A stretch of 64,000 nucleotides of DNA from Brachybacterium epidermidis (lineage in GTDB: Bacteria; Actinomycetota; Actinomycetes; Actinomycetales; Dermabacteraceae), in the NCBI RefSeq assembly GCF_015209585.1, contig NZ_JADEYR010000006.1, positions 1 to 64,000 of the forward strand, read 5' to 3'. The translations under genes were made by a program, and so were the position numbers. The notes below the pieces were generated by a model. It did not search any database and was not told where the DNA came from. It was given only the letters and a program-made list of their open reading frames with translations. Below are positions 26,317-35,158 of this stretch, piece after piece; positions within the stretch are counted from its first letter, which is position 1; every line of letters starts with the position of its first letter.

Positions 26317-27504
26317 ATGAACACCTTCTGGGGATGCGACACCACCGACATCGACCGATGGGCGGAGCTCGGCACCGGGCAGGCCGCCGCCCTCACCGCA
26401 CTGCTCGATGACATCGCCGCCGCCGGGCCGGCACTGGAGTGGTACGGGCCGGACGCCCAGCACTTCCAGGCACGGCTCTCCGCCTTCCTGCTGGCCGGGT
26501 ACGAGGCCGGGCGGCAGCTGAGCAGGTTCCTGGAGCTGATCCGGGCCGAGGGCAAGGAGCAGGAAGAGGCCAGCGCCCCTTCCGGGGGCACCGGTACGAC
26601 CGGCGGCAACGGGCCCGCGGGCGGGCACGACGGCACGAGTCCCTCCGGAGCGCCAGTCACCGGTGTCCCGCATCCTGCCCGTCCGCTCAGCGGGCCGGGC
26701 TGGTCGAACCCGTTCGGGCCGCTGGCCCATCCGGATCCGGCGGGGCTCGGTCGCGTGCTGCGCGAGAAGATCAAGGACATCGACTGGCAGCCCCCGTGGT
26801 GGGATCCGGGCCTGCACCACCCGCTGGGCGGCCCCGGGGCTGGCGCGCCCGTACCCCGCTTCCCGGAGCCCTCCGGCGCCACCGCTCCGGACATCTCCAT
26901 CACTGCGGACGGCCAGCCCGTGCGCTCCTCGGCCATCGGGCAGGTGCCCGTGCTCCAGCACCTGCAGACGGCCATGCAGGGCCACGAGGCTGTCGGTGAG
27001 GTGATCGGCTGGGCCGAGCAGGGCATGATCGATGCCGGCTACGGCCGCTACACGGGAGCGCTCGCCCCGGTGAAGATCATGCACGCCTCCTCCGGTGTGG
27101 TGCTCGGGGAGGACTCCGTGCTCGGTCAGGTGCTGGGTGGGGTGGATGCGCAGATCGGCAACACGTTCCACACCGCCGGCGCAGTCGGCGGGGCCCTGCA
27201 GGAGGGCGATGTGCTGGGCGCTGCGCGAGAGGCAGAGATGGGCCTGATGCGCCACGCCGAGTCCCAGATCGACATCGTCACGGCCACGCCGCTGCGAAGC
27301 ATGGCGGGCTTCGCCTCCACCAGTCTGGAGGCCACTGCGGACGCGCTGGACCCGATCGCCCCGCCGGCCGTCAGCGACTCGCTGCGCGGCACGGCGGAGA
27401 CGATCGACTCCCATGTGGAGGCCTGGGACGAGGCCACCTCGGCCCAGCGGTTCCTGGACCTGCGCTACCGGTATCTGCCGGCCCCGTGGGATCAGCCGGC
27501 CTGA
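26317..27504 (+). CDS. WXG100-like N-terminal domain protein of unknown function
   Basis: A 395-residue protein. Residues 1-80 look like a WXG100/ESAT-6 helical hairpin: a first helix around DRWAELGTGQAAALTALLDDIAAAG, a turn with W42-Y-G44 in ALEWYGPDAQHFQ, and a second helix through GYEAGRQLSRFLELIRAEG. Residues 84-170 form a Gly/Pro/Ser linker. The remaining 220 residues form a Gly/Ala-rich, mostly helical region (ISITADGQPVRSSAIGQVPVLQHLQTA to WDQPA) that I cannot assign. No signal peptide, no toxin catalytic motif, and no type VII secretion genes adjoin it. It converges on clpB with a 13-base overlap. Confidence 0.65.
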   Translation: MNTFWGCDTTDIDRWAELGTGQAAALTALLDDIAAAGPALEWYGPDAQHFQARLSAFLLAGYEAGRQLSRFLELIRAEGKEQEEASAPSGGTGTTGGNGPAGGHDGTSPSGAPVTGVPHPARPLSGPGWSNPFGPLAHPDPAGLGRVLREKIKDIDWQPPWWDPGLHHPLGGPGAGAPVPRFPEPSGATAPDISITADGQPVRSSAIGQVPVLQHLQTAMQGHEAVGEVIGWAEQGMIDAGYGRYTGALAPVKIMHASSGVVLGEDSVLGQVLGGVDAQIGNTFHTAGAVGGALQEGDVLGAAREAEMGLMRHAESQIDIVTATPLRSMAGFASTSLEATADALDPIAPPAVSDSLRGTAETIDSHVEAWDEATSAQRFLDLRYRYLPAPWDQPA

Positions 27505-30191
27505 TCCGCCTCCCGGGCACCGCCGCCGTTGCCGCTGCCGTTGCCGTCGCCGGCCTCAGCTGAGTCCGGCTCGGCCTTCGGCTCGGGCACAACGGAGAGA
27601 TCCAAGCCGGTGCCGTCCTCACGGGCGCTCACGACCACATGCTCACCGTCGTGGACCTCACCGCGCAGGATCAGCCGCGCGAGGGCGTCACCGATCTCCT
27701 TCTGGACCAGCCTCTTCAGCGGCCGGGCACCATACATCGGGTCGAAGCCCTTCTCGGCCAGCCACTCGGTGGCGCCTTGCTCCACGTCCAGGACGATCCG
27801 GCGATCGACCAGGCGGGCGGCGACGTCCGCGATCTGCAGCGTCACGATGCGGGAGAGCTCCTCACGGCGCAGCGCATCGAACATCACCACGTCGTCCAGC
27901 CGGTTGAGGAACTCGGGCTTGAAGGAAGCCCGCACCACGGCCATCACCTTGTCCGTCTTCTCCTCGGGGCTGAGCAGAGGGTCCTGCAGCACGTGGGCCC
28001 CGAGGTTGGAGGTGAGGATGAGGATGGTGGAGCGGAAGTCGACGGTGCGGCCCTGGCCGTCGGTGAGACGGCCGTCGTCGAGCACCTGCAGCAGCACGTC
28101 GAACACATCGGGGTGGGCCTTCTCGATCTCGTCCAGCAGCACCACGGAGTAGGGGCGGCGCCGCACGGCCTCGGTGAGCTGGCCGCCCTCGTCGTACCCC
28201 ACGTACCCGGGAGGCGCACCCACCAGGCGCGAGACGGTGTGCTTCTCGCCGTACTCGGACATGTCGATGCGCACCATGGCGCGCTCGTCGTCGAACAGGA
28301 ACTCCGCCAGCGCCTTGGCCAGCTCCGTCTTTCCCACACCCGTCGGGCCCAGGAACAGGAACGAGCCGGTGGGGCGGTTCGGATCTGAGATCCCGGCGCG
28401 GGCGCGCCGAACGGCGTCGGACACCTCGGTGACCGCGCGCTTCTGGCCGATCAGGCGCTTGCCGATGATGTCCTCCATCTCCAGCAGCTTCTGGGTCTCG
28501 GACTGCAGCAGGCGCCCGGCGGGGATGCCGGTCCAGGCACCCACCACCTCGGCGATGTCATCGGCGCTGACATGGTCGGCCACCAGGGGCCGTTCCCCCT
28601 CGCCGTCGCCGCTGGCCTCGGCCTCCTCCGCCTCGGCCAGCCGCTCCTTCAGCGCGGGGATGTCGCCGTACAGGATCTTCGAGGCTGCGGTGAGGTCGCC
28701 CTCGCGCTGGGCGCGGTCGGCCTGCATCCGCAGCTGCTCCAGCTGAGCCTTGAGATCGCCCACCAGGTTCAGCCCGGCCTTCTCCCGCTCCCAGCGGGCC
28801 GAGAGCGCGGCCATCCGCTCATTGCGATCGGCCAGCTGCGAGCGCACCGACTCCAGCTGCGCGATGCTGCCGGGGTCCTCGCTGCCGTCCAGCGCCATCT
28901 CCTCCATCTTCAGCCGGTCCACCTGACGGCGCAGGATGTCCAGCTCCTCCGGGGAGGAGTCCAGCTCCATGCGCAGGCGGGAGGCGGCCTCGTCCACCAG
29001 GTCGATGGCCTTGTCCGGCAGCTGTCGGCCGGAGATGTAGCGGTCCGAGAGGGACGCGGCGGCCACCAGGGCGGAGTCAGTGATGGAGACCTTGTGGTGC
29101 GCCTCGTACTTGTCCTTGAGCCCGCGCAGGATGGTGATGGTGTCCTCCACACTGGGCTCGCCCACCAGCACCTGCTGGAAGCGGCGCTCCAGGGCCGGGT
29201 CCTTCTCGATGTTCTCGCGGTACTCGTCCAGCGTCGTGGCACCCACCATCCGCAGCTCACCGCGGGCCAGCATCGGCTTGAGCATGTTGCCGGCGTCCAT
29301 CGCGCCGTCACCGGTTCCGCCGGCACCGACCACGGTGTGCAGCTCGTCGATGAAGGTGATGATCTGGCCGTTGCTGGTGCGGATCTCGTCCAGCACCGCC
29401 TTCATCCGCTCCTCGAACTCGCCGCGGTACTTGGAGCCGGCCACCATGGAGGACAGGTCCAGGGAGATCAGCTTCTTGCCGCGCAGGGAGTCGGGGACGT
29501 CGCCCGCGACGATGCGCTGGGCCAGGCCCTCCACCACGGCGGTCTTGCCCACGCCGGGCTCGCCGATCAGCACGGGGTTGTTCTTGGTGCGGCGCGAGAG
29601 CACCTGCACCACGCGCCGGATCTCGGCGTCGCGACCGATCACCGGGTCCAGGCGGCCCTCCCGGGCCATCTCGGTGAGGTCCACCCCGAACTTCTCCAGG
29701 CTCTGGAAAGTGTTCTCGGGGTTCTGGCTGTCCATCTGGTTCATATTCTTCTCTCCTCCATGCAGTCGCACCACGGCATCGCGCAGGGAGCCCGGCCTGG
29801 CACCCCGGGAGGTGAGCAGGCGGGCTGCGTCGTCCTTGCCGAGTGCGATGCCGATCAGCAGATGCTCGGTGGACAGGTAGGTCTTGTGGTCGTGGTCGGC
29901 CTCGCGTCTGGCCGCCTCGAGGGCGTCGAATCCGCTGCCGACAAACGTGGGGTTGGTGGCCCCGCTTCCGCTCACACGGGGCAGGGCCTCAACGGCCTCG
30001 GCGGCACGCTGCGCAATCTCCTGGGGGGAGGCACCTGCCTCCTCCAGGGCCGCGTAGGCAATGGTGTCGCGCTGCTCGGCGAGCACCCACAGCAGGTGCA
30101 TCGCGCTGATCTGCGGGTTGCCCAGCTCGGCCGCCTTCTCCGCTGCCGCGGTGACGGCATCCTGCGAGCGGGTGGTGAACCTGAAATCCAC
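27492..30191 (-). CDS. clpB: ATP-dependent disaggregase ClpB
   Basis: An 899-residue Hsp100 chaperone that resolves protein aggregates with DnaK. It shows the N-terminal Clp repeat domain (1-145), Walker A1 GEPGVGKT at 210-217, a coiled-coil middle domain (about 410-530, with the [16 protein letters not shown] stretch), Walker A2 GPTGVGKT near 615, the [18 protein letters not shown] block, and a Gly/Asn-rich C-terminus. The GTG start has AGAGGAG just upstream. A HAIR-like operator lies some 78 bases upstream, so heat-shock control by HspR is likely; hspR is not in this window. Confidence 0.95.
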   Translation of the reverse strand: MDFRFTTRSQDAVTAAAEKAAELGNPQISAMHLLWVLAEQRDTIAYAALEEAGASPQEIAQRAAEAVEALPRVSGSGATNPTFVGSGFDALEAARREADHDHKTYLSTEHLLIGIALGKDDAARLLTSRGARPGSLRDAVVRLHGGEKNMNQMDSQNPENTFQSLEKFGVDLTEMAREGRLDPVIGRDAEIRRVVQVLSRRTKNNPVLIGEPGVGKTAVVEGLAQRIVAGDVPDSLRGKKLISLDLSSMVAGSKYRGEFEERMKAVLDEIRTSNGQIITFIDELHTVVGAGGTGDGAMDAGNMLKPMLARGELRMVGATTLDEYRENIEKDPALERRFQQVLVGEPSVEDTITILRGLKDKYEAHHKVSITDSALVAAASLSDRYISGRQLPDKAIDLVDEAASRLRMELDSSPEELDILRRQVDRLKMEEMALDGSEDPGSIAQLESVRSQLADRNERMAALSARWEREKAGLNLVGDLKAQLEQLRMQADRAQREGDLTAASKILYGDIPALKERLAEAEEAEASGDGEGERPLVADHVSADDIAEVVGAWTGIPAGRLLQSETQKLLEMEDIIGKRLIGQKRAVTEVSDAVRRARAGISDPNRPTGSFLFLGPTGVGKTELAKALAEFLFDDERAMVRIDMSEYGEKHTVSRLVGAPPGYVGYDEGGQLTEAVRRRPYSVVLLDEIEKAHPDVFDVLLQVLDDGRLTDGQGRTVDFRSTILILTSNLGAHVLQDPLLSPEEKTDKVMAVVRASFKPEFLNRLDDVVMFDALRREELSRIVTLQIADVAARLVDRRIVLDVEQGATEWLAEKGFDPMYGARPLKRLVQKEIGDALARLILRGEVHDGEHVVVSAREDGTGLDLSVVPEPKAEPDSAEAGDGNGSGNGGGAREADQAG

Positions 30192-30268
30192 GGTGCTCCT
30201 CTCCGGTGCGCTCGATGCGGGTGGGTTCTGGATCTGTTCTGCTCTCGATCTGGTGCAACGACACCGAA

Positions 30269-30289
30269 GTTGAGTCTATTCCGCTCAAC
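30269..30289 (-). promoter_or_regulatory. HAIR-type operator (HspR site) upstream of clpB
   Basis: GTTGAGT, seven bases, GCTCAAC (30269-30289) matches the HAIR consensus CTTGAGT-N7-ACTCAAG with three mismatches, one at each outer base and one at the inner base of the right arm. The minus-strand TAGACT (30278-30273) inside it could be the clpB -10, so bound repressor would block transcription. HspR control of clpB is established in other actinobacteria. Confidence 0.7.
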
Positions 30290-30450
30290 CCTGGTTCCGT
30301 GCCGAGCGGATGACAACGGCCGCCCACGCGGCCGTTCCCACGAGCGGACCGGCACGGCATCCACAGTGGCTCAGAGGGGGACGTGTGCGCCGTCACTCCC
30401 CTGTAGCATCACAGTCGATCCACCCGCCGCAGCCGAAAACAGAGGCACCC
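30290..30450 (+). promoter_or_regulatory. PrsW-gene promoter region with a -10 box TAGCAT
   Basis: Between the HAIR operator and the PrsW start I see a -10-like TAGCAT at 30404-30409 on the plus strand, which would give a leader of about 35 bases. No -35 of good quality and no hairpin are seen. Confidence 0.35.
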
Positions 30451-31743
30451 ATGTCCCAGCCGCACTACCGCGACTACGGCAATCCCAAGGCGTACGACAC
30501 CTCGGTGCGTCCCACCCACGGCCTCACCGCCGCACGCTACGCCCCGGCGCAGATCCAGCGTCCGGACCAGGCCCAGCCGCAGTCCGCCTGGGCCACGCAG
30601 ACCCGCCGCGTGCAGGAGGTCTCCCAGCACGCCAAGGAGGTCCCGGTGGTGTCCATCGCGACCTGGCTGGCGCTGATCGGGATGGGCCTGTTCACGATCA
30701 TCGTGCTGGGGGCGTTCTTCCTGAGCTTCGTGATGAATGCGAGCTCGAGCCCCATCTGGTGGCCGGTGACCGCGTTCCTGGCGGGGATCTCGCTGCTGGT
30801 GATCTTCGGCGTGATCCTGCTGGCGGACAGGTGGGACCCGCAGCCGATCCCCCTGCTGCTGATCGCGGTCCTGTGGGGCGCCGCCGTCGCGGCCGGCAGC
30901 AGCTTCTTGCTCAACTCCATCAACGGCCGGATCTTCTACGCCGTAGGCGGCGAGGGCTTCGCGACCTGGGCCGGTCCTGTCATCAGCGCCCCCCTGGTGG
31001 AGGAGACCACCAAGGGCCTGGGGCTGATCGTCCTGATGCTGCTGGCGCGCCGCTACTTCAACGGTCCGTTGGACGGCATGATCTACGGGGCGCTCATCGG
31101 CGGCGGCTTCGCCTTCACCGAGAACATCATCTACTACACCCGCATCCTCGAGGGCGCCGGTGCCTTCGGCGTGGTGATCCTGTTCGTGATGCGCGGGGTG
31201 CTGAACATCTTCGGCCACGCCATCTACACCAGCCTCACCGGCGTGATCATGGGGTACGTGGTGCGCAAGTGGGGCACCATCATCGGCCTGCTGTCCTTCC
31301 TGGTGGCCACCTGGCCGGGGATGTTCCTGCACGCGGTGTGGAACCTGTTCGCCGCGTTCGAGGGCCTTCCCGTGATGATCGCGATGTTCGCGGTCAAGGC
31401 GTTCATATCCCTGCTGTGGCTGATATTCATCGTGGTGCTGATCTGGGACGAGGCGCGCCTGACCCGGGTGCGGCTGGGCGACTACGCCAACCAGGGCTGG
31501 CTCACCCACGAGGAGGTGGACATGCTCGGTACCTGGAAGGGGCGCCGCGAGGCCAAGAACTGGGCCGCCCAGATGAACGCCAAGCCGCTGATGAAGAAGT
31601 TCATCCGGGACAGCGCGGACCTGGCCTCGGTGCGCCAGCGCCTGCTGGCCGATGGCGCCAACCCCAAGGTGGTCGAGCTCGAAGCGCGACTGCTGTCCAA
31701 GCTGCGCTCCAACCGCGAGGCGCTGCTGGCGGCCGCCCGCTGA
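30451..31743 (+). CDS. PrsW-family intramembrane metalloprotease-like protein
   Basis: A 430-residue membrane protein. A cytoplasmic N-terminus of about 65 residues rich in Gln/Pro/Ala precedes about eight TM helices. The PrsW motifs are all visible: EETTK at 184-188 (EExxK), FTENIIYYTR, a helix with GHAIYTSLTG, and MFLHAVWN, whose Glu and His residues are the presumed metal ligands. A C-terminal cytoplasmic extension of about 80 residues (WDEARLTRVRLGDY to LLAAAR) is soluble and Lys/Arg-rich. In Bacillus PrsW cleaves an anti-sigma factor; here no anti-sigma gene is in the window, so the substrate is unknown. Confidence 0.8.
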   Translation: MSQPHYRDYGNPKAYDTSVRPTHGLTAARYAPAQIQRPDQAQPQSAWATQTRRVQEVSQHAKEVPVVSIATWLALIGMGLFTIIVLGAFFLSFVMNASSSPIWWPVTAFLAGISLLVIFGVILLADRWDPQPIPLLLIAVLWGAAVAAGSSFLLNSINGRIFYAVGGEGFATWAGPVISAPLVEETTKGLGLIVLMLLARRYFNGPLDGMIYGALIGGGFAFTENIIYYTRILEGAGAFGVVILFVMRGVLNIFGHAIYTSLTGVIMGYVVRKWGTIIGLLSFLVATWPGMFLHAVWNLFAAFEGLPVMIAMFAVKAFISLLWLIFIVVLIWDEARLTRVRLGDYANQGWLTHEEVDMLGTWKGRREAKNWAAQMNAKPLMKKFIRDSADLASVRQRLLADGANPKVVELEARLLSKLRSNREALLAAAR

Positions 31744-31832
31744 CCTCGGCGTGCGCGCGCGGCCCCAGGGCGGTCCTGGCGGCCCTGCGCACCTCACGCA
31801 TCCGCACACGGTACTCGGCGCGGCCGGGGGAC

Positions 31833-32240
31833 TCAGCTCTCCCGGCCGCGCAGTCTGTCCAGCTGGCGGCGCTCCCTCTTCGTGGGGCGCCCGGTGCCGC
31901 GGTCACGACGGGGCGGTGCGGCCAGCAGCTGCGGAGCCGGCTCAGGGCTGTGGTCCTCGTAGGCCTCCCGGGCGATCGGGGCCCCCACCCTCTTGGTGAG
32001 GATGCGGGCGACCACCACGATGCGCTCGCGCCCCGGCGATCGCACACGAAGCTCGTCGCCCACCGACACCTTCTGGGCCGCCTTGACGGGATCACCGTTG
32101 CGGCGCACGTGGCCTCCCCGGCAGGCGGCCGTGGCAGCGGCGCGGGTGGGGAACAGCCGTGCACTCCACAGCCACACGTCCAGCCGCACCGTGGCGGGCT
32201 CCTCGGCCTGACCCGGAAAGGTCGGTCCCGGGGTGCTCAT
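31833..32240 (-). CDS. S4-domain RNA-binding protein (Hsp15-like)
   Basis: A 135-residue basic protein. After a short leader, the S4 fold runs VRLDVWLWSARLFPTRAAATAACRGGHVRRNGDPVKAAQKVSVGDEL. An RIVVVARILTKRVGAPIAREAYEDHSPE strand and a Arg-rich tail (PPRRDRGTGRPTKRERRQLDRL) follow. This is the Hsp15/YrfH-type layout, whose members bind stalled 50S-nascent-chain complexes or structured RNA. Its ATG overlaps the TGA of the amidase gene (ATGA), the last of four chained genes on the minus strand. Confidence 0.85.
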   Translation of the reverse strand: MSTPGPTFPGQAEEPATVRLDVWLWSARLFPTRAAATAACRGGHVRRNGDPVKAAQKVSVGDELRVRSPGRERIVVVARILTKRVGAPIAREAYEDHSPEPAPQLLAAPPRRDRGTGRPTKRERRQLDRLRGRES

Positions 32241-33679
32241 GCCTCGTGCGGTGCGCGCACCAGCGGCCACGGATCGGCCTGCTCGAGCTGGGCGGCCAGG
32301 CCCAGCAGCAGGGCGTCGTCCCCGGCCCGGGTGGCACCGATGTGCACCCCGAAGGGCAGTTCGATCCCGTCGACGGCCTCGCGATGGATCGGCACGCTGA
32401 TCGCGGCGCACCCGGTCATGTTCCAGGTGCTGGTCCACGGGGTGAATCGGCACTGGGCATCGAAGTCCTCGCCGCCGTCGGCGAGCTGGATCGTCTCGGG
32501 CAGGGCGGGGGGCGCGGCCAGGGAGGGCGTGAGCACCACGTCGAGCTCGCTGAAGGCCTCCCCGGTGCGGCGGGCGATCGTCTGCACCCCTGCCATGGCG
32601 CGTGTCAGGTCGACGCCGTCGTAGGTGCGCCCCTCGGCCCGCAGCCAGCGGGTGAGCTCCATCAGGAGCGGCTCGGCGTCCTCGGAGAGGTCGAGGGCGG
32701 CAGCGCCCACGGTCCACAGCGGCATGAAGGCGCGCCACTGCTCCGGAGTGAAGGGGGCCGGGACCTCCTGCACCTGGTGCCCCATGCCCCGCAGCAGCTC
32801 GACCGCGCGCTCCAGTCCTCGCAGCGCGGCAGGGTGGATCTCGGTGCGGGCGGCGAGGGGCTCGGTGAGCACCCCGATGCGCAGTGCCGATGGGGCGCGG
32901 TCGCAGGAGGCGAGGAAACCCTTCTGGGGGCGGGGGGAGGTGAGGAAGTCCCCGGGGCGTGCCACCGCGATCAGGTCGAGCCCGGCAGCGGCATCGCGCA
33001 CGGAGCGGGCCAGCATCCCATCGGTCACCAGGCCCATGCCCTCGGTGCCGTGCGGGCCTGCGGAGACCAGCCCTCGCGAGGGCTTGATGCCCACGATCCC
33101 GCAGCACGCGGCGGGGATCCGCACCGAGCCTCCGCCGTCGGTGCCGTGGGCCAGGGGAACCACGCCCGAGGCCACGGCGGCGGCTGCCCCTCCACTGGAC
33201 CCGCCTGCGGTGCGGCGCAGGTCCCAGGGGGTGCGGGCAGGTGGTCCGGTGGCGGGCTCGGTGTAGCAGGGGAAGCCGAACTCGGGGACGGAGGTCTTGC
33301 CGATGGTGACGGTCCCGGCGTCCAGCAGCAGCTGCGCCACTCCGTCGGTCACCTCGGCGATGTTCCCCTCCAGCAGCGCGGAGCCGGCCCCGAAGGGCTG
33401 ACCGGCGATCTGGGTGAGGTCCTTGACGGGCAGGGGCACTCCCAGCAGCGGGTAGGCGCGCCCGAGCTGCTCGAGCGTGCCGCTGCGGCGGGCGTCATCG
33501 AGGGTGCGCGCGGCAGCCTCGGCCTGGGCGAGCGAGAGGTCCTCGAGCAGGTGGGCGAAGGCACCGACCTGTGCGCCCACCCCGCGGGCCGCCTCCAGGG
33601 TCTGTTCGGTGAGCTCGACCGCGTCGATCTGCCCCTGCCTCAGCGCGGCGGCCGTCCCGAGCGCGCTGCGCACCGTCAT
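32237..33679 (-). CDS. Amidase (amidase-signature family)
   Basis: A 480-residue serine amidase of the GatA/fatty-acid-amide-hydrolase type. The catalytic triad is visible as K86 in VPLPVKDLTQIAG, the cis-Ser and nucleophile Ser region in RRTAGGSSGGAAAAVASGVVPLAHGTDGGGSVRIPA. It is not a GatA of the amidotransferase complex on sequence alone: no GatB or GatC genes adjoin it. The stop overlaps the S4 gene start, and its ATG overlaps the phosphatase stop, so it is coupled on both sides. Confidence 0.87.
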   Translation of the reverse strand: MTVRSALGTAAALRQGQIDAVELTEQTLEAARGVGAQVGAFAHLLEDLSLAQAEAAARTLDDARRSGTLEQLGRAYPLLGVPLPVKDLTQIAGQPFGAGSALLEGNIAEVTDGVAQLLLDAGTVTIGKTSVPEFGFPCYTEPATGPPARTPWDLRRTAGGSSGGAAAAVASGVVPLAHGTDGGGSVRIPAACCGIVGIKPSRGLVSAGPHGTEGMGLVTDGMLARSVRDAAAGLDLIAVARPGDFLTSPRPQKGFLASCDRAPSALRIGVLTEPLAARTEIHPAALRGLERAVELLRGMGHQVQEVPAPFTPEQWRAFMPLWTVGAAALDLSEDAEPLLMELTRWLRAEGRTYDGVDLTRAMAGVQTIARRTGEAFSELDVVLTPSLAAPPALPETIQLADGGEDFDAQCRFTPWTSTWNMTGCAAISVPIHREAVDGIELPFGVHIGATRAGDDALLLGLAAQLEQADPWPLVRAPHEA

Positions 33680-34281
33680 CGCGCCTCCCCGGTCCGGTTC
33701 GCGGCCACCCCGCCGGTGCGACCCTCGCTCGCCGCACCCGCCCGACCCTCGCTGGCCGCGCCCGCCCGACCCTCGCCGGGCGCGCTGCCGGGCTCACCCG
33801 GCTCGTGCTCGAGCTGGGCGCGCACGTGCGCCACGATCCCCTCGGTGGCAGCGGTGATCTGCTCCCAGGCCGTCTCGAAGTCCTGCTCGTCGCCGTACCA
33901 GGGGTCACGGATGCCGGTGTCCTCCCCCACCTGCGGGTCGAACTCCCGCATCATGCGCTGCTTGGCGGCGATGTCCGCACCGGCCCGTCGCACCGGCTCG
34001 ACGTGGTCGTGATCGAGGGTGAGGATGAGGTCGGCCTCCCGCAGCAGCTCCGGGTCCATCTGCCGGGCGCGATGGGAGGTGGTGGTGATGCCGTGGCGCT
34101 CCAGCAGAGCCGCCGCCCGGGGATCGATCGGATTGCCGACCTCCCAGCCGGAGGTGGCCAGTGATGCCACCTCGACCTGATCGGCCAGCCCGGCCTGTTC
34201 GAAGGCCTCGACCAGGGCGTACTCGGCCATCGGTGAGCGGCAGATGTTCCCGGTGCACACGGTGAGGATGCGGTAGGTCAT
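33676..34281 (-). CDS. Low-molecular-weight protein-tyrosine phosphatase with a repeat-bearing tail
   Basis: A 201-residue protein. The P-loop C9TGNICRS16 and the general-acid motif DPWYGDE are conserved, so the enzyme should hydrolyse phosphotyrosine-type esters. The catalytic fold ends near residue 165. It is followed by a roughly 35-residue tail holding an in-frame tandem repeat (EGRAGAAS, EGRAGAAS, EGRTGG), encoded by 24-base units. Such enzymes usually lack this tail. Its ATG overlaps the GNAT stop and its stop overlaps the amidase start, both as ATGA. Confidence 0.88.
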   Translation of the reverse strand: MTYRILTVCTGNICRSPMAEYALVEAFEQAGLADQVEVASLATSGWEVGNPIDPRAAALLERHGITTTSHRARQMDPELLREADLILTLDHDHVEPVRRAGADIAAKQRMMREFDPQVGEDTGIRDPWYGDEQDFETAWEQITAATEGIVAHVRAQLEHEPGEPGSAPGEGRAGAASEGRAGAASEGRTGGVAANRTGEAR

Positions 34282-34676
34282 CGCTCCGGTCCCCCGTCGG
34301 CCTGCGACGGCTGCGCTGCCTGCGCGCCGGGTTCGAGCAGGTCCCCGTACTGGGGATGGCGCTGGATCCATCCGTCGACGAACCAGCAGGTGGGGCGCAC
34401 TGCGAGGCCGTGGGCGCGGGCCTCATCGAGGACGTGGCGCACCAGGGCCGAACCGAGGCCCTCGCCGTTGCGCTCCGGGGCCACCACCGTGGAGCGCAGG
34501 TCCCGCACGATCGCCGGCGCCTGCGCCCCGGCATCACCCGGGGCGGGCTCGTCCGCGTAGTAGAGGACGGCCACGACCTCGTCGCCGTCCAGGGCTTCGT
34601 ACCGTTCCCTGCCCGCCTCGTGGACCAGGCGCACACCCTGGCCATCCGCGGAGGGTCCACCGCTGCTGTGCTCCAT
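34278..34676 (-). CDS. GNAT-related N-acetyltransferase (YidJ/GCN5-like family)
   Basis: A 132-residue protein. The central segment (ERYEALDGDEVVAVLYYADEP, then IVRDLRSTVVAPERNGEGLGSALVRHVLDEARAHGLAVRPTCWFVDGWIQRHPQY) contains the acetyl-CoA loop GEGLGSAL and the terminal strand seen in small YjdJ-type GNATs. The start is divergent from DUF952, 24 bases away, and a TAGCGT box precedes it by seven bases, so the message is leaderless. It begins a four-gene chain of ATGA overlaps. Substrate unknown. Confidence 0.78.
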   Translation of the reverse strand: MEHSSGGPSADGQGVRLVHEAGRERYEALDGDEVVAVLYYADEPAPGDAGAQAPAIVRDLRSTVVAPERNGEGLGSALVRHVLDEARAHGLAVRPTCWFVDGWIQRHPQYGDLLEPGAQAAQPSQADGGPER

Positions 34677-34683
34677 GCCGATC

Positions 34684-34693
34684 ACGCTACACT
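34684..34693. promoter_or_regulatory. Overlapping divergent -10 boxes between two leaderless genes
   Basis: The minus-strand TAGCGT (34689-34684) serves the GNAT gene at 34676, and the plus-strand TACACT (34688-34693) serves the DUF952 gene at 34701. The two boxes overlap by two bases inside an intergenic gap of only 24 bases. Confidence 0.5.
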
Positions 34694-34700
34694 GCCGTCC

Positions 34701-35063
34701 ATGCCCGCGCCCCTGATCTGGCACATCACCGAGCTCGCCGCCTGGGATGCGGCGGTGCGGGAGGGCCGGTACACACGCTCCACGCGCGGTCGCAGCCTCG
34801 AGGACGTCGGCTTCATCCATGCCTGCTTCCCCGAGCAGGTGTCCATGGTGGCCAAGAACGTGTACCCGGACCAGCCCGGTGATCTGGTGATCCTGGAGAT
34901 CGACACCGCCCGGGTCGAGGCGACCGGAGTCGCCGTGGACATCGAAGCGGACGACCACGGGGGCGACGGCTACCCGCACATCATGGGCCCGCTGCCGATC
35001 AGTGCGGTGCTGCGGATGCGGCGCACCAAGTGGATCGGCCGCGAGTTCGTGGTCGTCGCCTGA
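34701..35063 (+). CDS. DUF952-family protein
   Basis: A 120-residue protein of the DUF952 family: LIWHITELAAWDAAVREGRYTRST, the conserved VGFIHACFPEQVSMVAKN, and a terminal YPHIMGPLPISAVLRMRR strand. Function is unknown; the family has been proposed to be enzymatic on the basis of conserved polar residues (H, T, S). It has its own leaderless promoter and is followed after about 95 bases by a Sua5/YciO gene. Confidence 0.82.
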   Translation: MPAPLIWHITELAAWDAAVREGRYTRSTRGRSLEDVGFIHACFPEQVSMVAKNVYPDQPGDLVILEIDTARVEATGVAVDIEADDHGGDGYPHIMGPLPISAVLRMRRTKWIGREFVVVA

Positions 35064-35158
35064 GACCACGGTGCAGATCCGACCGGCGAGGGAGAGCACC
35101 CTGCCCGCCCATGGCCGCGCTCGGAGACGGGACGGCCCCGCACGGCGTAGCATCGAGC

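Noticed and set aside
28572-32624. Very long open frame antisense to clpB and crossing several genes
   Set aside because: In such GC-rich sequence the antisense frame of real genes is often free of stops. It has repetitive Gly/His/Gln composition, no family motif, and the sense strand clearly encodes clpB and the following genes.
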